Assembly (NCBI GenBank): GCA_000992085.1
Contig: LBTN01000004.1
Coordinates: 1-36,331, forward strand
Reading direction: 5' to 3'
Source of the DNA: Candidatus Magasanikbacteria bacterium GW2011_GWA2_37_8
Lineage (GTDB): Bacteria > Patescibacteriota > Patescibacteriia > Magasanikbacterales > GWA2-37-8
Length of the DNA: 36,331 nt
The notes under the pieces: generated by a model
The model's database searches: none
The model's input: the letters and a program-made list of their open reading frames with translations, nothing else
Told to the model about the DNA's origin: nothing
Shown here: piece after piece, positions 18,616 through 27,742 of the stretch
Position numbering within the stretch: the stretch's first letter is position 1
How the letters are laid out: each line of letters opens with the position of its first letter
Position numbers and translations under genes: made by a program

Positions 18616-19350
18616 GTGAAAATTTTAGGAATACGAGTAGACAATTATTCAAAATTAGAAACATTACAAAAGGTTGATGAATTTTTTGGTTCTAGTAAAC
18701 AAAATAAAATTTTTACTCCTAATCCAGAAATGTTGGTGGACGCACAAAAAGATGAATATTTTAAAAAGGTTTTAAATAGTGGAGAATTAAATGTTTGCGA
18801 TGGGTTTGGTTTGGCGTTGGTGGGAAAGTTGCATCGTTATGCCGGTGTAGATTTGCTGTTAGATATTTGTAAATTAGCCGAAGCTAAAAATAAAAGCGTT
18901 TTTTTGCTTGGTTCGGGAAGTGATGAAGTGTTGGAAAAAACAAAAGAAAATTTGTTAAAACAATTTCCTAAGTTACAAACCGTTGGTTGGGATAAAGGTG
19001 GTAAATTGCAGATTGTTGATTTTAGATTACAGGTTGATAATAATGAAAACGAGAAGATTGTAAGTGATATAAACAGTTTAACGCCTGATATTTTGTTTGT
19101 CGCTTTTGGGCACAGTAAACAAGAAAAATGGATACATGAGAATTTGGCCAAAATGCCCAGTGTAAAAATTGCTATGGGTGTGGGTGGATCTTTTGATTAT
19201 ATTTCTGGTAAAATTAAAAGAGCACCTAGACTTATGCGTAAATTTGGGTTAGAATGGATATATAGACTTATTAAAGAACCAAAAAGAATTGGCAGAATAT
19301 TTAAGGCTACTTTTGTTTTTTTATGGTTATATTTAACTAAATATGATTAG
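18616..19350 (+). CDS. WecG/TagA/CpsF family glycosyltransferase (GTG start)
   Basis: TPNPEMLVDAQKD..DGFGLAL..VFLLGS..PDILFVAFGHSKQEKWI..GVGGSFDYISGKIKRAPRLMRKFGLEWIYRLIKEPKR. Confidence 0.95.
   Translation: MKILGIRVDNYSKLETLQKVDEFFGSSKQNKIFTPNPEMLVDAQKDEYFKKVLNSGELNVCDGFGLALVGKLHRYAGVDLLLDICKLAEAKNKSVFLLGSGSDEVLEKTKENLLKQFPKLQTVGWDKGGKLQIVDFRLQVDNNENEKIVSDINSLTPDILFVAFGHSKQEKWIHENLAKMPSVKIAMGVGGSFDYISGKIKRAPRLMRKFGLEWIYRLIKEPKRIGRIFKATFVFLWLYLTKYD
19006..19040. repeat. 7-bp-periodic repeat inside WecG-family CDS
   Basis: TTGCAGA TTGTTGA TTTTAGA TTACAGG TTGATAA, encoding LQIVDFRLQVD. Confidence 0.7.
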
Positions 19351-20815
19351 AACACGTTTTGCTCCGTCACCAACTGGCTTTATGCATGTTGGTAATCTAA
19401 AAATGGCTATTACTGATTATTTGATTTCTAAACAAAGCGGTGGTCAATTTTTGTTACGAGTGGAAGATACTGATAGAACAAGGATGGTTGAAGGGGCAGT
19501 AGAAAATTTACTTCACACCTTAAACTGGGTAGGGATTATTCCGGATGAAGGAGTAAAGCTTGGCCAAGATGGTAAAGTTGTACAAGTTGGCGATAAAGGT
19601 CCATATATTCAGTCGGAACGTTTAGAAATTTATCATAAATATGTCGACGAACTTTTAGGAAAAGGCCATGCTTATTATTGTTTTTGTTCCAAAGAACGGT
19701 TGGAAGAAGTAAGAAAAAAACAAGAAGAAAACAAACAAGCTACCGGTTATGATGGACATTGCCGTGACATCATTTTGGCTGACGCAAAAAAGCGTATCGA
19801 GGCAGGTGAAGGTGCTGTAGTAAGAATGAGAACGCCAAAAGAAGGTGTAACAAAATTTAACGATTTAATTAGGGGTGAGGTAGTATTTGAAAATAAACTA
19901 GTTGATGATCAAGTAATATTAAAATCCGATGGTTTTCCTACCTATCATTTAGCGGTAGTAGTAGACGATCATTTAATGGAGATTACCCATGTAATAAGAG
20001 GTGATGAATGGATGTCTTCTACACCAAAACATCTAGTGTTGTACGAGATGTTTGGTTGGCAACCGCCGCTTTTTGCGCACTTACCATTACTGCTCAATCC
20101 AGATAAAAGTAAACTTAGTAAACGTCAGGGTGATGTAGCAGTAGAAGATTATATCAAAAAAGGATATTTGCCAGAAGCGATTATTAATTTTATTGCCTTT
20201 CTTGGTTGGAATCCCGGAGATGAAAGAGAATTGTTTAGTTTGGAAGAATTAATTAAAGAATTTAGTTTAGAAAAAGTTACAAAATCCGGTGCGGTATTTA
20301 ATTTAGAAAAACTAGATTGGTATAATAAAGAATATTTGAAGAGAATGGATAACGAGGAGTTGGCTGGAATTTGTCGATCATTGATGATGGAAAAATATGG
20401 AATTACGAATTATGAATTAGGAATTATGGGTAAAATATTGGCACTGGAAAAAGAGAGGGCTACAACGTTGATTGAGTTAGTTGAAAATGTTAAATTTGTT
20501 TTTGAGTTGCCTAATTATGACTCTAGTATTTTAATATGGAAAAAAAGTAATCTTGAAGAAGCAAAAAATATTTTGCAAGGATTAATAAATAGCTTGGATA
20601 CTTTTAGTGTTCAAGACTGGGACAAAACAACTCTTGAACAAAAAGTAGGGGAGTGGATTAAGGAAAAAGGTTTTGGTAACGGAAATGTGTTGAGTCCATT
20701 GCGCGTGGCTTTGTCGGGTCAACAAAATTCTCCTGGGCCATTTGAAATTGCAGAAGTATTAGGAAAAGAAGAAACAATTAATCGTCTTCAAACTGCTATT
20801 AAAAAAATTACATGA
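19343..20815 (+). CDS. gltX: Glutamyl-tRNA synthetase
   Basis: RFAPSPTGFMHVGNLKMAI; KLSKRQGD (KMSKS-type); RVEDTDRTR. Confidence 0.96.
   Translation: MIRTRFAPSPTGFMHVGNLKMAITDYLISKQSGGQFLLRVEDTDRTRMVEGAVENLLHTLNWVGIIPDEGVKLGQDGKVVQVGDKGPYIQSERLEIYHKYVDELLGKGHAYYCFCSKERLEEVRKKQEENKQATGYDGHCRDIILADAKKRIEAGEGAVVRMRTPKEGVTKFNDLIRGEVVFENKLVDDQVILKSDGFPTYHLAVVVDDHLMEITHVIRGDEWMSSTPKHLVLYEMFGWQPPLFAHLPLLLNPDKSKLSKRQGDVAVEDYIKKGYLPEAIINFIAFLGWNPGDERELFSLEELIKEFSLEKVTKSGAVFNLEKLDWYNKEYLKRMDNEELAGICRSLMMEKYGITNYELGIMGKILALEKERATTLIELVENVKFVFELPNYDSSILIWKKSNLEEAKNILQGLINSLDTFSVQDWDKTTLEQKVGEWIKEKGFGNGNVLSPLRVALSGQQNSPGPFEIAEVLGKEETINRLQTAIKKIT
20399..20426. repeat. Heptanucleotide tandem repeat (NGAATTA)x4 inside gltX
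   Basis: GGAATTA CGAATTA TGAATTA GGAATTA, encoding ITNYELGIM. Confidence 0.85.
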
Positions 20816-22029
20816 AAACAAAATATCTAATAATAGTGGGGTTATTAGTTATTAGTCTAATTCTAGGGGCTAGCTTTGCATTTGCCGAAAATTCCACAAT
20901 AGAAGATGTTACCACTTTAAATAAAGAAATTGCTGCGCGTAAAGAGAAGATTAAACAGTTAGAAGAGAATATTGCTAAATTTCAAAAGACAGTAGATCAA
21001 AAACGATTGGAAGCAGTTTCTTTAAAAAATCAGATGAGTATTTTAGATAATTATGTTGCTAAAGCAGAAACCGACGTTCAGCTAACAACTGAAAAAGTAA
21101 AAGAAATCGAGTTAGAAATCGAGGCTTTGAATTTATCTATTAAAGATAAAACCACTATTATCGAAAAGCAAAAAATAATCATCAGCAAGATTGTTCAGAA
21201 CTTACATGCAAATGATCAAAAAAATTATTTGGAAATAATGCTTACTAATGATAGTTTTGCTGATTTTTATAATCAAGCAAAATATTTAGAAAATGTTTAT
21301 ACTGATTTGGGCAGATCGGTAAAAAGTGTACGTTTGGCAAAAGAGGATTTGGACAATAAAAAAGTTCAAGCAGAAAGCCGTCGTAAAACTTATAACGACT
21401 TGTTAACCCAGTTAGAAAATAAAAAACAAGATTTGACGGATCAACAGGGAATAAAACAGAATTTGCTGGTACAAACACAATCAGAAGAATTACGTTATCG
21501 AACTTTATTGGCTACTCAAAAACAACAATACCAGGCAATAGAAGGGGAGTTACGTGCTTACGAAGATAAAGTGCGAAAAAAATTAGAGCAACAAGACAAG
21601 ATTTCTAGTGGTGATATTTCTTTAAGTTGGCCAACCCCCAGCCACTATATTACTGCTTCTTTTAATGATAAAGATTACCCTTTTCGCAATATATTTGAAC
21701 ACAACGCTATTGATATTAGGGCTGGGCAAGGTACACCTATTAAAGCGGCCGGAGCTGGTTATGTAGCTCGCGCTAAACGCTGTTCGCTTGCTTCTTGTTA
21801 CAGTTATGTATTAATTGTTCATACTGATAATTTATCTACCGTCTATGGCCATTTAAGCAGTATTAATGTTACCGAAGATCAATTTGTTAATAGGGGAGAT
21901 GTAATTGGTTATTCTGGCGGTACACCAGGTACAGTTGGCGCTGGGCCATTTGTTACTGGTGCCCACCTGCATTTTGAAGTGCGTAAAAATGGTATTCCAG
22001 TTGATCCAATGGGTTATTTAATAAATTAA
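20812..22029 (+). CDS. Murein hydrolase activator (EnvC-like): signal peptide, coiled coil, M23 peptidase/LytM
   Basis: Long coiled coil then HNAIDIRAGQGTPIKAAGAGYVARA..VIGYSGGTPGTVGAGPFVTGAHLHFEVRKNG; 4-nt ATGA overlap with gltX. Confidence 0.93.
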   Translation: MKTKYLIIVGLLVISLILGASFAFAENSTIEDVTTLNKEIAARKEKIKQLEENIAKFQKTVDQKRLEAVSLKNQMSILDNYVAKAETDVQLTTEKVKEIELEIEALNLSIKDKTTIIEKQKIIISKIVQNLHANDQKNYLEIMLTNDSFADFYNQAKYLENVYTDLGRSVKSVRLAKEDLDNKKVQAESRRKTYNDLLTQLENKKQDLTDQQGIKQNLLVQTQSEELRYRTLLATQKQQYQAIEGELRAYEDKVRKKLEQQDKISSGDISLSWPTPSHYITASFNDKDYPFRNIFEHNAIDIRAGQGTPIKAAGAGYVARAKRCSLASCYSYVLIVHTDNLSTVYGHLSSINVTEDQFVNRGDVIGYSGGTPGTVGAGPFVTGAHLHFEVRKNGIPVDPMGYLIN

Positions 22030-22042
22030 TAAGGAAGATTCC

Positions 22043-22137
22043 TAATACATTCAATAATTCTCAAGCTTTTTTCGCCCGCGAGGGCGAAAGGGTACGCTTT
22101 GGGCGTACAACCCGCTTGAAAATTATTGAACGTATTA
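22043..22137. repeat. Inverted-repeat element with predicted three-way-junction fold
   Basis: 24-nt outer arms (22/24 complementary) enclosing two hairpins: TTCGCCC-GCGA-GGGCGAA and GTACGC-TTTGG-GCGTAC. Confidence 0.8.
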
Positions 22138-22156
22138 TGAATAATAAAATAAATTT

Positions 22157-23124
22157 ATGATTAAAAATAAAAAAATTAAAGTTGCAGTTTTGATGGGTGG
22201 GCCATCTAGTGAAAGAGAAGTTTCTTTAATTACCGGTAAAGCGGTTTTTGATAATTTGGATAGAAAAAAATATCAAGTAAGTTTGATAGAAATGGATAAG
22301 CAAAGTAAGTTTTGGTTAAAAGAAAAAGAGGGGAGACGTTTAGTTGATTTTGTGAACAAAGATCGTAACAAGTTTGATGTAGTGTTTATCGCCTTGCACG
22401 GCGCACCTGGTGAAGATGGTTCAATACAAGGTATGTTTGATACTTTGGGAATAAAATATACTGGTTGCGGAGTATTATCGAGTGCTTTATCAATGAATAA
22501 GGTTTATGCCGGACAAATATATTTTATTAACGGCTTGCAATTAAACCAGTAGACCAGGGTTCGGCGGTGGGTGTTTCGATTGTTAAATCAGAAAAAGAAT
22601 TAACCACAACAATAGATAAAACAATAAAACTATTTCCTTGGCTGATGGTACAAAAATTTATTAAAGGACAAGAAGCTACTTGTGGCGTGCTTGAAAAAAA
22701 TGGTGATATTTTTGCTTTACCGCCAACTCGCATAATAGCCAATGCTGGTAAATTTTATGATTACAAATCAAAATATTCTAAAGGCGGTTCTACTCACATT
22801 TGTCCGGCAGATTTTTCTCCAGAAATTAACGAACAATTACAACATTTAGCATTGTTAGCACATAAAGCGCTGGGTTGTTCTGGAATGTCGCGTACCGATA
22901 TTTTTGTAGCAGACGAAGAAAATGAAAGTTGTGGTTGTGATGATGGTTGTAACGAAACTAGTTGTCATCAAACTTCAAAATCATGCCATAGTAATAAATT
23001 ATATATCATTGAAACCAATACTATACCTGGTATGACTTCTACTAGTTTGTTGCCAGAAGCGGCTAGTAAAATGGGTATTAAATTTAGTGAGATGTTGGAT
23101 TTGATTGTTAAAGCAAGTTTGTAA
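22157..23124 (+). pseudogene. ddl: D-alanine--D-alanine ligase, interrupted by frameshift/deletion (ORFs 22157-22552 and 22567-23124)
   Basis: MGGPSSEREVSLITGKAV..FIALHGAPGEDGSIQGMFDTLGIKYTGCGVLSSALSMNKVYAGQIYF; second frame RLAIKPVDQGSAVGVSIVKS..IIETNTIPGMTSTSLLPEAA. Confidence 0.9.
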
Positions 23125-23137
23125 AATACAAAAAATT

Positions 23138-23169
23138 ACCATGCACCGTTCTTGGTGCATGGTTTTTTT
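23138..23169 (+). terminator. Rho-independent terminator between convergent ddl and xer
   Basis: ACCATGCACC-gttctt-GGTGCATGGT followed by T-run. Confidence 0.92.
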
Positions 23170-23180
23170 ATTAGCGAGGC

Positions 23181-24143
23181 TTATTTACCGCCACTATGAA
23201 ATTTTTTATGAACGTCTTTTAGATGTTGATTGGTAACGTGAGTATAAATTTGAGTAGTCATAATATTTTTATGACCCAGCAGTTCTTGAACCGAACGCAT
23301 ATCAGCCCCATGAGATAATAAATCGGTGGCAAAACTATGGCGTAATGTATGCGGTGTCGCATCTACCGGTAATCCAGCCATTGCTGTGTATTTACGTACC
23401 AATCGTTCAATAGAACGCGTTGTTAGCCGGTGTTCGTTATCATCTTTATCACGTTTATAGTTGATAAAGAGGGGAGTAAACATATCTTTGCGCGTTTGTA
23501 GATAACCCGCAAGCCACTTTAGAGCTCGTTCTGAAAAATAAATTGTTCTAGTGCTACCACCTTTACCACTAATACTAATTTCTTGTTCAGAGAATTTATT
23601 TTTTTGTAAATCAGTAATATTGAGCTGTCTTATATTAAGCGACGTTAATTCTGAGACCCGAATACCAGTAGAGAAGAGGACTTCTAAAATAGAGCGATCT
23701 CTTTTACCCTCAGCAGTCGTTAAGTCTGGCATGGCTAAAAGTTTTTCTACTTGTTCAAAACGTAGAAATTTTATTGCTTTATCTTTATCAGTTAATTTTG
23801 GCAATTTAATTTTATTAGCCGGTAGTGAAACGATGTCACGTTCAGTAAAATAATTGAGAAGATTGCGTAAAGCAATTAAGTAGTAGTTTTGTGTAGTTTT
23901 TTTGATATAAACACCTCGCTCATCTTTTTTACGTGATAAGTATAGTCGGTAATTCCAGATATGTTCAGGAGTTAAGTCGTGTGGTTTTAAACCTTCTAAT
24001 TTGTTAGCTTTTAACCAATCTACAAACATTTTTAGAAAATTGAAATAATTTTTAGAAGTAACTGGGCTCAAACCCTTTTCTACTTCACAATAATCCAAGA
24101 AGTTTGTTATCTGGGACGTTATAGGTTGGTTAGATTTATGCAT
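23181..24143 (-). CDS. Tyrosine recombinase, XerC/XerD type
   Basis: N-terminal SAM-like core-binding domain; catalytic STGIRVSEL, TPHTLRHSFATDLLSHGADMRSVQELLGHKNIMTTQIYTH. Confidence 0.94.
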   Translation of the reverse strand: MHKSNQPITSQITNFLDYCEVEKGLSPVTSKNYFNFLKMFVDWLKANKLEGLKPHDLTPEHIWNYRLYLSRKKDERGVYIKKTTQNYYLIALRNLLNYFTERDIVSLPANKIKLPKLTDKDKAIKFLRFEQVEKLLAMPDLTTAEGKRDRSILEVLFSTGIRVSELTSLNIRQLNITDLQKNKFSEQEISISGKGGSTRTIYFSERALKWLAGYLQTRKDMFTPLFINYKRDKDDNEHRLTTRSIERLVRKYTAMAGLPVDATPHTLRHSFATDLLSHGADMRSVQELLGHKNIMTTQIYTHVTNQHLKDVHKKFHSGGK

Positions 24144-24235
24144 ATAAAAGGCTTATTTAGCTATATTACACGGCGATTAATCGATGTTATACGACATTGT
24201 ATATTATAATATGATAAGAAAAAATATTCAACCCC

Positions 24236-25255
24236 CTACTTCCAATACACTCTTTCACCATAACGAACGTCAATGTATTCTTTTGGCTGGTTGGTTATTG
24301 TTATTAGCTTTAAGTTATCTATCTGTCCGTTTACTGGTTTATAAATATTTATATATACAACCCATGGTTTATAGGTATAAACCGTTAAACCAGCAGCTGG
24401 ATTATCTAAAACAAAGTATTTTACCCTACCTATCCCCTGTTTTTCTGTTTCTCGTTGCCAATCAAGTGCGGTTTGGATGATCTCTGGCTCTATCACTAAA
24501 ATATTTTCTGAAATATTTATTTTTCGTTTATCAAAAATAATTGGAAAATCACCAAAATCTTTGACTAATCGAGAAAAATTAGGTAAATGAATTTTTTCGG
24601 TGGTAGTTGTATTTGAAAATGTAGATGAAACGACGTTTTTAGTTTTAGTAGTAGATGATACTGTGGTTGTATTGATTGGTATCGTTTTAAATTCATCGTC
24701 ACCAACAACGCCCAGATATTTAATAGAATATCCATTATTATCTAATAGATAATAATTTTGACCATTATCATAAATCACGCTTGATATTTTTTCTTTTATA
24801 ACAATTTTTAATTCATGAGGAAATATTTTTCTAATTTCTATTGCTTCTAATCCAAAATGAGAGATAGCTTTATTAGTTAAATTATTGGTTGATACTAAAA
24901 AATAATTATTCCACGGAATTATTTTTCCAGAAAATAGCTTATCATTAAACCAGATATCTAATTCGGCCTGTTTAATTATTTTTAATCCGTCATAATTTAT
25001 TTTTTGAATACGAAAATATGGTAAAAATAATATTAGTATTATCCAACCAATAAAAAGTGCTGTTAAAACAATGGTGGTAATTATTTTTCTGATACTAGCA
25101 ACCTCTGTTTTATATGGGTGTCGACTGTTTTTCCATTTAATCCCTTGACGTTTAAACATTTTTTTTCTTTCGCGGTATTTTAACCATCGCCGCCAGAGGT
25201 TTTCTTTCGGTTTGTAGTGTTGGAAGTTTGTGTGAGAATAGAAGAAACGCGGCAT
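24236..25255 (-). CDS. ftsQ: FtsQ-type POTRA-domain cell division protein
   Basis: Cytoplasmic basic N-terminus, one TM, YFRIQKINYDGLKIIKQAELDIWF POTRA-like, IFPHELKIVIKEK. Confidence 0.8.
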   Translation of the reverse strand: MPRFFYSHTNFQHYKPKENLWRRWLKYRERKKMFKRQGIKWKNSRHPYKTEVASIRKIITTIVLTALFIGWIILILFLPYFRIQKINYDGLKIIKQAELDIWFNDKLFSGKIIPWNNYFLVSTNNLTNKAISHFGLEAIEIRKIFPHELKIVIKEKISSVIYDNGQNYYLLDNNGYSIKYLGVVGDDEFKTIPINTTTVSSTTKTKNVVSSTFSNTTTTEKIHLPNFSRLVKDFGDFPIIFDKRKINISENILVIEPEIIQTALDWQRETEKQGIGRVKYFVLDNPAAGLTVYTYKPWVVYINIYKPVNGQIDNLKLITITNQPKEYIDVRYGERVYWK

Positions 25256-25264
25256 AATTCTTCT

Positions 25265-26407
25265 TTAATCTACCATTAGACGTGGTAGTAATGGATTGAT
25301 TCGGCAAACAATTTCATAGTTAACCGTTCCTATCCATTTTGAAAAATCGTCAGCAGTTACAGTAATTTTTTTATGTTTACCAATTAAAGTAACTATATCA
25401 TTTTCCTCTACCCGACCAGTATTAGTTATATCAACCATACTTAAATTCATGCAGATTCTACCAATAATGGGACACAGTTTGTTATTTATAATAACAGATG
25501 ATTTGTTGGACAGTTTGCGATCGTATCCGTCCCAATACCCTACTGGGATAATTGCAATTTTTGTTAAACGTTTGGTAGTAAAAGTGCCACCATAGCCAAC
25601 TTTAGTTCCAGTAGGCACCATTTTTATTTGTATTATTTTGGTATACCAAGATAAAGCTGGTTTTAATTTTATTTTATTTTCTGTAAGAGGGCTAGGGTGA
25701 AGTCCATAAAAAGCATTGCCGTCTCTAAAACCATTAAAATAGTCGGTTGGATAAAGAATAGTAGCTGCCGAACAAGACATGTGTTTTATAGGTGGGTTAA
25801 TGCCAATGGTTTCTAAATCGGTTACTGCTTTTTTAAAAGCAGTATGCTGTTTGACAGTGTATTCCCTATTGTCTTCGCTTGAAGCAAAATGACTCCACAC
25901 CCCTTCGATGTTAATAAATTTTAGTTTTTTAATTTCTTGAGCGAATTTTATAATATCTTTTGGTAGTATTCCTACACGAGTAGTTCCTGTATCTATCTTT
26001 AGGTGCACTTTAATTTTTTTGTTAAGCCTCTCCCCTGCTATATTTAATATTTTGGCTTGTTTTAGCGAAAATAACGGGAAAATGATGTTGTTTTTGGCTA
26101 AAATTAGCACTTTTTTAACATCTAACTCATAAAAACTAAGAATCAGTATTGGTTTTTTAGTTAATTTATTCTCGATTAATCGTAAAGCCTCATCATTATT
26201 AACTACACAAATTCGGTTTGTTTCTTTGTTGTTTTGTAACATTTTAGCCACCTCTAAAAAACCATGCCCGTAGGCATTGGCTTTTATTACTGGCATTAAC
26301 AATTTATTTGGTCCAATTAATTTTCGAAATTGTTTTAAATTGTATTCCAGCGCACTTTTACTTACTTCCACCCAAGTGAACCCTTGCACCGATTTTTTAT
26401 TAGGCAT
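25265..26407 (-). CDS. alr: Alanine racemase
   Basis: MPVIKANAYGHGFLEVAK, IDTGTTRVGI, VGYGGTF, PVGYWDGYDR, GRICMNLSMVDIT. Confidence 0.96.
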   Translation of the reverse strand: MPNKKSVQGFTWVEVSKSALEYNLKQFRKLIGPNKLLMPVIKANAYGHGFLEVAKMLQNNKETNRICVVNNDEALRLIENKLTKKPILILSFYELDVKKVLILAKNNIIFPLFSLKQAKILNIAGERLNKKIKVHLKIDTGTTRVGILPKDIIKFAQEIKKLKFINIEGVWSHFASSEDNREYTVKQHTAFKKAVTDLETIGINPPIKHMSCSAATILYPTDYFNGFRDGNAFYGLHPSPLTENKIKLKPALSWYTKIIQIKMVPTGTKVGYGGTFTTKRLTKIAIIPVGYWDGYDRKLSNKSSVIINNKLCPIIGRICMNLSMVDITNTGRVEENDIVTLIGKHKKITVTADDFSKWIGTVNYEIVCRINPLLPRLMVD

Positions 26408-26484
26408 ATCAAATTAAGCATTGTTTGTTTTATTAATAAGTTTATCTATTCATTACAAAGCATTCTGGTGCAGGGTGAACATGA

Positions 26485-27738
26485 TTAAAACTTTTTAAGC
26501 CCGCAATATTTTTTTAGTACCTTTGGTACTTTAATTGTGCCATCTTCTTGTTGATATTGTTCGGCAATAGCTAGTGGGAATCTGCTTAAAACTACAGCTG
26601 TGCCATTTAAAGTATGAACAAAATCAGTTGTGCCGTCTTCTTTTCGATATTTAATATTTAACCGTCGTGCTTGGTAGTCGGTGCAATTAGAACAACTAGT
26701 AATTTCACCAAAATCTCCCTGTTCGCCATTTTCGCCTTTCATGGTCATCCAAGCCTCACCATCAAATTTGCGATAGGCTGGGCCACCTAAATCCCCTGTT
26801 GGAATATCTATAAAGCGATAAGTCAAATCTAACCCACTTAAAATCTTTTTTTCAATTTCCATTATTTCCATGTGTAATTTTTCGCTTTCTTCTGGTTTGC
26901 AATACACGAACATTTCTAATTTTGTAAATTGATGTACGCGATACAAGCCTTTGCTAGTTTTGCCGTAGGCACCAGCTTCGGTGCGGAAACAATGTGATAA
27001 AGCAATATATTTTTTTGGACCCTTACTTAAATCTAAAATTTCGTTGGCGTGATATCCGCCCATAGTTATTTCGGCAGTGCCAACTAAGCTTAAATCGGAG
27101 TCTTTAACTGAATATACCTGTGTTTCGTTACCGCGTGGATTAAAACCAATACCGAGTAAAATATCATCTTTGGCAAGATCAGGAGTTTCTACAGCGGTAT
27201 AGCCATATTTGGCAACTACATCTAAACCGTAATTAATTAATGCTTGGTTAACACGCACCTGGTTATTTTTAAAGAAATAAAATTTTGAGCCAGATACTTT
27301 TGTGGCTCGCTCGAAATCTATTAAATCATTTTGTATCATTAATTCCTCATGATCTTTGGGGGTAAATTTAAATGGTTTTGGTTCACGATTTTGATAAACC
27401 ACTCTGTAATCTGTTTCACCACCAACTGGGCTGCTGGGATGAGTTAGATTTGGAATTTGCATTAATAAATTTTTAAAATCTGCCTCAACCTGTGTTTGTT
27501 TAGTTTCTAATTCTTTTATTTTTTCTCCCAATTCGCGCATTTTTGTTATTTCTTCTGGAGCTGGTTTGCCTTTAGAACCTTTGTTTCTTTCGGCGCGTAA
27601 ATTTTCTATAGCCATTTGCATTGCGCGTTTTTCGTCGTCTAATACTAAAAGTTGGTCCACATCCGCCACCATATTTCTTTTTTGACAGTTATCTTTTATT
27701 AGTTCTTGGTTTTCACGAATAAATTTAATATCTAACAT
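26485..27738 (-). CDS. serS: Seryl-tRNA synthetase
   Basis: MLDIKFIRENQELI, VGTAEI, FRTEAGAYGKTSKGLYRVHQF, SCSNCTDYQARRLNI, LNGTA. Confidence 0.96.
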   Translation of the reverse strand: MLDIKFIRENQELIKDNCQKRNMVADVDQLLVLDDEKRAMQMAIENLRAERNKGSKGKPAPEEITKMRELGEKIKELETKQTQVEADFKNLLMQIPNLTHPSSPVGGETDYRVVYQNREPKPFKFTPKDHEELMIQNDLIDFERATKVSGSKFYFFKNNQVRVNQALINYGLDVVAKYGYTAVETPDLAKDDILLGIGFNPRGNETQVYSVKDSDLSLVGTAEITMGGYHANEILDLSKGPKKYIALSHCFRTEAGAYGKTSKGLYRVHQFTKLEMFVYCKPEESEKLHMEIMEIEKKILSGLDLTYRFIDIPTGDLGGPAYRKFDGEAWMTMKGENGEQGDFGEITSCSNCTDYQARRLNIKYRKEDGTTDFVHTLNGTAVVLSRFPLAIAEQYQQEDGTIKVPKVLKKYCGLKKF

Positions 27739-27742
27739 ATTA

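Noticed and set aside
22527-22742. Small minus-strand ORF over the ddl break as an inserted gene
   Set aside because: It is antisense to ddl coding on both sides; no insertion sequence is present, and the break looks like a deletion.
24184-24480. Plus-strand 98-aa ORF overlapping the ftsQ 3' end
   Set aside because: Antisense to FtsQ coding; starts in the AT-rich spacer; no homology recognised.
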